Of a stretch of 64,000 nt of DNA, positions 56,861 through 64,000 are shown piece after piece. How positions within the stretch are numbered: the stretch's first letter is position 1; each line of letters starts with the position of its first letter. This stretch comes from Cryptomeria japonica (Eukaryota; Streptophyta; Pinopsida; Cupressales; Cupressaceae): the NCBI RefSeq assembly GCF_030272615.1, contig NC_081410.1:284889957-284953956 (forward strand). Reading direction: 5' to 3'. The notes under the pieces are model-generated. The model was not told the DNA's origin and did not search any database. It saw only the letters and a program-made list of their open reading frames with translations. Both the position numbers and the translations under genes were made by a program.

Positions 56861-58181
56861 GGGGAGCCTTTGATATTGATTTTGATTATTTTGATGATTA
56901 TTGAATTGGTTGTTAGTGGTGGTGGATTTTGGAGGAGTGGCCACAGTTTGGACCCGCTTTGCGTCCGTGACACCATCGTTGACCACATTCTTGCTTTTAG
57001 ACCAAAGTTTTGGTTTGTCATTGTGATAAGAGGAAGTATTCTGAATTGATTTTGAATAATGCTTTAGAGTGCCATCCTTTAACAAGACACGTTCAAGGGA
57101 TAAGACTTTATTAGTCAACTTTTGGAAATATTTTATACACTGAGCTGTCAAGGGTTTTGATAGTTTGGGTACCTAATTTTTCTTAAATTATTCAATTTGG
57201 TGTTCCTCTAGCATATCCCACTGAAACTTTTTGATGAGATGTCACCACCTTTGCAAGAAGTTGGCTAAGGTTTCTCCAGGCCTTTTTTTTGTCTTACAAA
57301 GGTCCATCATGGAAATATCATTGATGATGTTGTAAGCGTAGTGGGCCACAAAATTTTCTGCTAAGTCTGGGAAGGAGGTGATAGAACCTCGGAGCAAGGA
57401 TGAGAACCATGCAAGAGAGTCTCTTGTAAGACTCTTAGGGAATAGTTTACGGAGATAAATCACTATAGGAGACTTCTTGACATAAGATGTGGAATTCACT
57501 GACGTGATCTCGGGGGTCACCCTAGCCTTCGTACTTCATGAACTTAGGCATCTCAAACCCTACCGGGTTAGGTGCAACTAATATTGATGGATCATAAGGA
57601 CAAGGACATAATTCCTCAAATGAATAAGGTTTTCTTTTGTTAGTCCCTTCCGTCATGTTTTTGATGATGTTTTTCATGTCCTGAATTTCTTTGATTATAT
57701 CAATTTGTGGGTCTTGGACATGATTGACCATGTTTTCCTCAGGTACCTGGTGAGTCGTTGATGACACACCACCACAACTAATATATTGATAAGACAAAGA
57801 AGTGGGAATATGATATGTGATGATCGATGTGATGGGGACTTGGGAGGTGATGATTGGTCGTGACCCGTGGATTGTGGTAGCGTGAGAAACAGAAGTATTG
57901 ATGAAATTAGTGGCATTTTTTAGGAGAATAGAAGATTGAGGAATATAGACATTTGGGCAAGTAAAAGATGATGGAATAGAAGAATGTTGAAGAATGGACG
58001 TGATTGGGTTGGATAATGGTATAGATGCTAATAAGGAAGAAGGTTGGATGCAAACCACGGGGATGGATACCATGCGTGATATGGATTGAGGATGAATAAT
58101 AGGAGAAATGAGGTGATTAGGAGAAAATTCTCTCGATGGTTGTTGATCAAGAATGGATCTATCAAAATCAAGGGAAGGCAA
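56861..58181 (-). pseudogene. Outer Tat gag, N-terminal and capsid part
   Basis: The frame at 57522-58181 starts MPSLDFDRSILDQQPSREFS and holds a long S/I/P-rich stretch, then EIQDMKNIIKNMTEG and PYSFEELCPCPYDPSILVAP, with GFEMPKFMKYEG. The capsid segment continues in other frames (DHVSEFHILC; DLAENFVAHYAYNIINDISM with MDLCKTKKRPGETLANFLQRW at 57242-57520). Several stops and shifts. It matches the layout of the inner Tat gag. Confidence 0.75.
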
Positions 58182-59024
58182 GCTCCATTTTCAATGAGGC
58201 TCTTTAAGAGACCACTAGGATTGTGTTAGATGAATTTCTCCATCATTTTTTGATTGTATGAATCCTCTAGGAATGTTGACACTTTCGGGAAGAGGTCATC
58301 TTGATCAACCATGTTAGAGTCCACTTGTGATTGTGGATCTTGAATATTGGGTTGTACATTTTTCCCTTGTGTGGGATCTTATGTAGGATCTTTGTATAGA
58401 ATACTAATGTTCAACATGCCATATTATTATTCGGCCATCTTCTTCTTTTGAGATCAAGTTGTGACCATACAAGAATAACCTTAGGAAATATTTATTGGAA
58501 GAAAGAGCTTTATGAAAGGACTTAGCAAAAAATTAAGATTTTGATTGAATTTGTTGAAGTTGGATTGAATGATTGATGGGGTCCCTAGATTAGGACAAAG
58601 TTTGATTAAGATTGCACCTTAGTCCTTGGATAAGGATTTTAGGTGGGGGATTTTGATGATGAAAACCAAAAACAAGGTGACAACCAAGTTGGGTGAAATT
58701 TAGACCTTAGGATAATGATCAAAATCTCTTTCTACTAAAGATTGACTAATGATCCTAAGCAGAAATAATATGTGAGGTTGGGGTCTTGATCGACCCAAAA
58801 GATGAGCCAAAAGGTACTTGGGGGAGATTATTTCCCAAGCACTAAGGCCAAATGATTACTTGATTAAAGATGAGGTCTAAATAAAACTTCACAAGGTATT
58901 AAACCTTAGAGTGAGTTTGATTTGATTTAGATGATGAATAAAGATTGACTTGATTGATTGAGGATTGGTTTGATTAAGATTTAATTATTAGGCTGATTGA
59001 TGTGTTAAGTCCTTGGAAAATATT
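58182..59024 (-). other. Outer Tat leader, cut by Copia-C
   Basis: Non-coding sequence upstream of gag. It is rich in TTGATT and GATTGATT phrases. No primer site was found before the Copia-C edge at 59025, so the leader and 5' LTR must continue past that insertion, outside the window. Confidence 0.55.
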
Positions 59025-60704
59025 TGTTGGCATTATTGGCATTAAGTTTTCATTGATGTCAACTGGTTTGGCATGGTCACCGGTGAGTAAGAAGTGGTGA
59101 CCAGTATAAGAAAAGTAAGACATATGATATCAATCCATATATGAGTAAGCAAATAGAAGGAAGGTTACCGATACACATGAATTGTGTCATCTGCTAGTAA
59201 AGCGGGTTTATCGATAAGGCATAAACCAACATGGTTAGTTGTTTGTTTATGATGAAGAGGCAGAATGTTATATAAATCACAACAACAACCGATGAGCAGA
59301 ACAGAAAGAATGGCATGAAGACATACCAGAAGGCAAGATGAATTGTCAGGAGGATGTGTTGTTGGTAAGAGTGATTGTTTAGTTTGTTGGTTATACCGGT
59401 AAGGTGAATTGAACTAGTAGTCAATCTTGGTCAACAAAGAATGTCAAACCAACATAGGAAACCAAGAAAAGGTGGATGTTGACAAAGATGAGAGCTGGAA
59501 GCCAGGTGGTGATAAAGCATAGGTTGGTGAAGTGTGCATCAACGTAATAGTTAGCAAGAAGGTCAAATTTTATGAAGAACCCATAATTCATGGAGGATGC
59601 CAGAAGATTACGGCTTGAGAAAGACAAGATTGCATGCGATTGAACTTATCCTACAAGAATATTTAATCTTCGTACCCATTTGTTGAAAGAAATAGTTGAG
59701 CCATTAATGGCATATGACAGAGAAATGCAAAAAAGCATGGTGCAGACCTCCAATTTTAGAAAATGTACATTGGAATGTGAGGCGTTGGTGGTGCCGATAG
59801 ATGACATGAAGATCATCTCCCTGGAAAATTAGATCAAATAAAATCCAATATGAATCGAGTTGGTGAAGGCAAAACCTAACACGACACTGTTTGAATGCAG
59901 TTTTTGGCAGGAACCTTAGATGATAAATATGTGAGCTTGAGACATGCAAAGAATGAGATAGAAAAGAGCTTGAGCAAGGAGAAAGATCATTTTCCTTAGA
60001 ATTTATTCTAATAAAGTTGCAAAGTGAGTTAGTCGGCGAACAGGTGAGAGGGACCAGCAGAGATAAAGTACCGGTAAACTATTGTAGGTCTAAAAGTTAA
60101 GCTAACCGGTGAGGTGTGATTTATCAAGAAGGCATCCGAGTGTGACAAAGTGTGTTGTGATGCTGAGAGAGAAAGAAGAGATGCTAAGAGTAACCGGTGA
60201 GTGATCAAAAAGAGTAATCTGATAACCAACAATGTGAGAACTAGTGAAGAAGAGAAGGTTGTTAACCGACATAAATCTATTGATCAGGTGTTGCAGAACT
60301 CATTTGCAACCAGATGCTATAACTGTATCAAAATTGTATTTCATTATACATCACCGAGTTGAAGCTTGGTGCAGGGGTTGGTGCCCTAAATCAGTAGGGT
60401 TTGGTGCTCCTTGGGTTGGTGCCATAAATCATTGTAATTCATTGTTTCACTTGTGAGGCTGGATTGGAGCAGTAGAATCCAGCAGTATTTCTCACCGAGG
60501 TTTTTCCCATATTGGGTTTTCCTCATACATCTGGTGTTGTGGGTTACATTTATATGTTGGCCTCTTTTGATATCCACATTTGTCTTATCGGTTTGATTGT
60601 TTAGTGCTTAGGGTGATAACCGATATTATAAGGTTGTTTTAAAAAGGAAAAGAATTTAGGAACCATTGATTCACCCCCCTCTCAGTGGTACATTGTGTTC
60701 AACA
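59025..60704 (+). mobile_element. Copia-C 5' LTR
   Basis: A 1680 bp LTR from TGTTGGCATTATTGG to TGTGTTCAACA, with TGTTG/CAACA ends. It has the TTCATTGATGTCAAC start and the GATTCACCCCCCTCTCAG end shared with the other Copia LTRs here, and many ACCGGT phrases. A primer site follows after one extra base and TT. Confidence 0.85.
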
Positions 60705-60706
60705 AT

Positions 60707-60718
60707 TGGTATCAGAGC
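60707..60718 (+). other. Copia-C primer binding site, initiator Met-tRNA
   Basis: TGGTATCAGAGC, an exact match to the plant initiator Met-tRNA primer site, two bases after the LTR end. It fixes the strand of the element. Confidence 0.95.
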
Positions 60719-60778
60719 CTAGGTTCTCAGTTGATTAAATATTGGGTAGATTCTGGCCTTAGAACACAATGGCAAGAA

Positions 60779-62340
60779 ATGAGTCTACCTCCTCAAAGGC
60801 CCCCCATGTTTGATGGATCTAACTATGCGTTCTGGAGAAGAAGAATGGAGACCTATATTTCCTCCCTTGGTTTTGATGTGTGGATATCTGTCAAGAATGT
60901 GTATACTATCCCTAGTGTTCCTCCCACTGATCCGAATGCCAAGAAGGAGTATAAGAATAATGCAAAGGAAAAACATGCTATCTTGAGAGGGTTGTTTGAT
61001 AATGAGTTTTTCAAGATCATGCATTATGCATCTGCCAAGGAGAATTGGGATAAAATGTAGAGGTTATTTGAAGGAGATGCAAAAGTTAAAGAGGCCAAAC
61101 TGCAAGCACTAAGGAGTCAACTTGAAGGTATCAAGATGAAGGATGAAGAAAAGATTGCAGACTACCTTCACAGAATAGATGAAACTGTGAACACCATCAG
61201 AGGACATGGAGAAGAAATTGCAGATGAGATTCTTGTCAAGAAAGTACTTAGATCTCTCACACCTAAGTATGATACTAAGGTTTCTGCCATAGAAGAAGCC
61301 AAGGATCTGAAGATTTTCACAATGGATGACCTATTTGGCTCACTAACAACCTATGAAATGAGAATAACCGGTGATGCATCCTCAAGGAAAGAGGCAGCAT
61401 TTAACTCCACCAAGAAGGGCAAAGAAGAGGTTACTCATAAAGGATCCAGTGAAGACTCTGATGAAGAGGTAGAAAACTTTGTCAGAAAGCTCAAAAGAGG
61501 ATCTGACAAGTATAAAGGCAAGTTACCACTCAAATGTTTCAACTATGGTAAAGTCGGACACTTTTGCTGCAAAATGTCCTTATAATGAAACCGGTGGAGA
61601 TGAGTCAAGAAGCTTTAGCAGATCTGCTCGTAAAGACAAAGAAATAAATGTCTACCACCAAGGAAGAAGAGGCTACCGAAAGTAGAACAACTTATACACT
61701 ATTGAGAATGATGCCACATGTGAAGAAAGTGCATTAGAAGATGACTACCATGAGAATGACAAAGAAGTTAATCTCTTTATGGCACTTGATGAATCATTTG
61801 ATGAAAATGAGGAAGAAGAAGACATTAAGGGCAAAGTGGATCTAGAAGGTGAGCTTATAAGTGCTCTTGAGGAGCTGAGTAAAACAAGAAGAGAATTCAA
61901 GAAGTTCAAGCTTGCTGCAGTAGATGAACAAGGTCTCTTCAATCAATCTATGGATGAGTCCAATCAAGTAATATCTGACTTGAAACTCCAGCTGGAAGAA
62001 GCCAAGATGATATGTAGTGAAGTTACATCCTCTGATCTGATGAAGAAGGAAAAGGAGCATCAAGATCTGGAAGCAGAAATAGTGAAGCTTAGAAAGGAGC
62101 TTGAAAAAAGTAAGGAAGAAATGAAAGTGAGAAGCAAATATGAAGGTAGCACCAAAGCCTTAGACACGATGTTGAGAAAATAGAAGCCATCTAAAGATGT
62201 CGGTGGCCTAGGATTTGAAGAAGGACAAATTTCAAACAACAAAGACACATCTAGTAAGGAGATACAGTTCACTTCTTCAAATGAAGGTGAAGACAAGAAG
62301 ACATTCACGATGAGAAAGGATGTCGGTAAGAAGACATATG
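60779..62340 (+). pseudogene. Copia-C gag, N-terminal domain, first zinc knuckle and coiled coil
   Basis: The ATG at 60779 opens SLPPQRPPMFDGSNYAFWRR with RMETYISSLGFDVWISV, the Copia gag (UBN2/DUF4219) N-terminus. A stop at 61058 interrupts it. It continues with EEKIADYLHRIDETVNTIRG and LVKKVLRSLTPKYDTKVSAI. The first zinc knuckle (CFNYGKVGHF...C) has its second Cys changed to Tyr and a shift in the middle. A coiled coil follows at 61779-62183 (GELISALEELSKTRREFKKF, EIVKLRKELEKSKEEMKVRS). The protein would bind and package element RNA. Confidence 0.8.
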
Positions 62341-62384
62341 CAAATGTTGTTAGAAACTGCTACACAAACCAGTATACATAATCA

Positions 62385-62850
62385 ATGAATCGGAGGCCAC
62401 ACTCAATGTATCGACATGTAGATCCAAGGAGAAATGCAAGAGTTTATCATGAAGGATTCACCAGAGTCAGCAGCATGAAAGGAAGACCCACGGTGAGGCA
62501 GTCATTCGCAAGACCAAGGCAACCTAACCAGTATGTTCCAAACTTCATGGTTATTGTTACCGGTGTAACAAATTTGGACAGAATAGCTGACTGTAGATTA
62601 ACCAATAAGCACACTATGAGTTATGAAAGTATAAATCCATTTAATGCACTCCAGTATATGAATGTTGTTTGTTATCAGTGCAATGGATTTGGTCATAAGA
62701 GTTTTTAATGTAGGAAGAATAAACCGGTATCCTGCAATACTTTCAAAGATTCATCTTTAAATGAAAATGTGAAATGATATAACTGTCAAGAGTTTGGACA
62801 TATAGAAAAGTTTTGTAAAAGTAGGAAAATCAAGCAGAAGAGGAAAAATC
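62385..62850 (+). pseudogene. Copia-C gag, C-terminal part with two more zinc knuckles
   Basis: A basic stretch (MNRRPHSMYRHVDPRRNARV) precedes FNALQYMNVVCYQCNGFGHK and a stop where the last Cys follows (SF, stop, C), and then YNCQEFGHIEKFC about 35 codons later. These are a second and a third CCHC-type knuckle, the third with its first Cys lost. Both lie between the coiled coil and the protease. Confidence 0.7.
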
Positions 62851-62984
62851 CTGATCAAGAGCCGATAGTTAAACCAGAGCACAAAATAGCAGCTGACAAG
62901 AAGAAGGAAACCAAACCGGTATGAGTTGAGAAAGAAAAGGATAAGGCAAAATCAAGTCTGATAGTATAGTCTTCCTTACATGTT

Positions 62985-63300
62985 GAAAGGAAAAATATAT
63001 GGGTTGTAGACAATGGTTGTTCCAACCACATGACCGGTGATAAAAATAAATTTATCAAGCGTAAAGATTGGAATGGTGGTTCCGGTAAGATTCAGAGACA
63101 ACTCATCCATTAAAATAAAGGGAAAAGGTACTCTAAATATTGATGGAAAACTGAAGGCACATGATGTGTATTATGTGAAAGGCCTAAAGCACAACCTGCT
63201 GAGTGTGAGTCATATGTGTGACAAAGGTTACAAATTCACTTTGACTCTATCGATTGCCAGATAAAGAAAGAGAATACCGGTCAGACTGTAGCTGAAGGAA
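62985..63300 (+). pseudogene. Copia-C protease
   Basis: The active-site region reads IWVVDNGCSNHMTGDKNKF. In Copia the usual form is D-S-G-C-S-x-H-M-T-G, so the catalytic Asp is kept but Ser is replaced by Asn. In the next frame the flap and C-terminal part read IKIKGKGTLNIDGKLKAHDV and YYVKGLKHNLLSVSHMCDKG. A frameshift lies near 63055. Confidence 0.8.
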
Positions 63301-63329
63301 AGAGGACAGATGGTAATGTATACAATCAG

Positions 63330-64000
63330 ATAGAATGTTTTGAATCCCAATGTATGTTGGGACAAGTGGATGAAAGTAGGTTGTGGCACAAAAGATTAGG
63401 CCACATAAATTTTGATAACTTAGTTGCAATAAGAAAAAAGGGGTGTGTAAGAAATATTCCACTCATCATCAAACTGGTAAGCACATTTTGTGATGAATGT
63501 GTGGAAGGGAAGAAAACTAAGGTGAGCTTTAGAACAAAAGAACATAACACCTCAAGACCACTTGAAATCGTACATATAGATCTATGTGGTCCAACCAAGA
63601 CAAGAGCTCTTGCCGGTGAAAGATATTTTATGGTCTTCATTGATGACTATTCAAGAATCACATGGGTCATTTTCTTGCAAGATAAATCACAAGCATTTGA
63701 TAGATTCAAGATCTTTAGGAAGATGGTGGAGAAGGAAAGTGGGTGCAAGCTGAAATGTCTAAGATCAAATTGGGGTGGAGAGTTCACATCAAATGAGTTT
63801 GAAGATTACTGTGAAAGACATGGTATTAGAAGGCAATAATCTGCCCCTAGGACACCACAACAAAATGGTGTGGTAGAAAGGAAGAACAAGATAGTCAAGG
63901 AGATGGCCAGAACCATGTTAAATGAGGCCACTCTGCTAGACATATTTTGGAAGGAAGTGGTTCATACTTCTGCATATACCTTGAACTAGGTTCAATTGAG
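63330..64000 (+). pseudogene. Copia-C integrase, cut by window end
   Basis: The GAG-pre-integrase zinc domain reads LWHKRLGHINFDNLVAIRKK and FCDECVEGKKTKVSF (HHCC complete). The catalytic core has IVHIDLCGPTKTRALAGERY with the first Asp. The second catalytic position reads LRSNWGGEF where LRSDNGGEF is usual, so the Asp is lost. A stop at 63837 replaces one residue before SAPRTPQQNGVVERKNKIVK, which keeps the third acidic residue. Another stop lies near 63987. Confidence 0.85.

Larger units (their letters stand above)
18108..59024 (-). mobile_element. Outer Tat-type Ty3/gypsy element (interrupted)
   Basis: A minus-strand element whose 3' LTR is 18108-22524 and whose polypurine tract follows. 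It is split at 22567/45797 by the inner Tat element. Its second part carries, from its 3' to its 5' side, an antisense PMD gene, IN, a second (archaeal-type) RNase H, RT-RNase H, a linker with a G-patch, PR and gag. Its leader is hit by Copia-C at 59025 and its 5' LTR lies beyond the window. The flank CTGCA at 18103-18107 is the candidate target duplication. Dual RNase H and the long PR-RT linker place it in the Tat lineage. Confidence 0.75.
59025..64000 (+). mobile_element. Copia-C: plus-strand Ty1/copia element, cut by window end
   Basis: 5' LTR, Met-tRNA primer site, large gag, protease, and most of the integrase domain are seen in Copia order (PR-IN before RT). A large gag with a coiled coil and more than one zinc knuckle suggests a SIRE/Maximus-like lineage, which is inference. 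ATATT at 59020-59024 is the left target copy. Stops and shifts show that it is inactive. Confidence 0.85.

Noticed and set aside
60707-60718. Possible tRNA-Met gene fragment
   Set aside because: The match covers only the primer site beside an LTR; no cloverleaf can be drawn around it.
1-64000. CRISPR arrays, operons, riboswitches, rRNA
   Set aside because: The window is plant nuclear repeat DNA; tandem repeats seen have no spacer-repeat layout and no such genes were found.

Overview
The window is a stack of nested plant retrotransposons. No intact host gene, rRNA or tRNA gene, or CRISPR array was found. The base composition is AT-rich, the reverse transcriptases are decayed, and a plant L1 LINE with an RNase H domain, a chromodomain Ty3/gypsy element and Tat-type Ty3/gypsy elements with a second RNase H are all present. 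LTRs reach 4.2-4.4 kb. This points to intergenic DNA of a large-genome vascular plant. A conifer or other gymnosperm is plausible but is an inference.

Left part (1-18107). A minus-strand element with a 4.2 kb LTR (4646-8884) and a Met-tRNA-type primer site has a non-coding interior (1-4631) that holds a solo Copia LTR (1439-2623). Its LTR abuts a piece of a Copia LTR (8885-9212), which sits inside the RNase H region of a plus-strand Copia element (9213-11167). That Copia element ends inside the 3' LTR of a minus-strand chromovirus (11168-17839; gag, PR, RT, RNase H, IN, chromodomain). The chromovirus sits in a relic of a minus-strand Copia RNase H (17840-18107). Depth on this side is about six insertions.

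Right part (18108-59024). A minus-strand Tat-type Ty3/gypsy element (outer Tat) begins with a 4.4 kb 3' LTR (18108-22524) and a polypurine tract. After about 40 bases it is split by a second, different Tat element (inner Tat, 22568-45791, target duplication GGTAA). It then resumes at 45797 with an antisense plant-mobile-domain gene, IN, RNase H, RT, a G-patch linker, PR and gag, and runs to 59024. The inner Tat is itself split by a 3.5 kb Copia-type element without pol (30153-33618, target duplication ATAAT) and by an L1 LINE (38559-45021, 12 bp target duplication) inserted in its 5' LTR.

Far right (59025-64000). A plus-strand Copia element is inserted in the outer Tat leader. Its 1.7 kb LTR, primer site, large gag with a coiled coil and three zinc knuckles, protease and part of integrase are visible before the window ends.

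Points most worth a second look: (1) both Tat families carry a plant-mobile-domain (PMD) gene antisense to gag-pol, between pol and the 3' LTR, each with its own upstream TATA-like box, and the inner copy shows an apparent intron; (2) the LINE has a third ORF of about 280 codons after RNase H that I do not recognise; (3) the 3.5 kb Copia-type element carries only a coiled-coil ORF of about 530 codons of unknown role.
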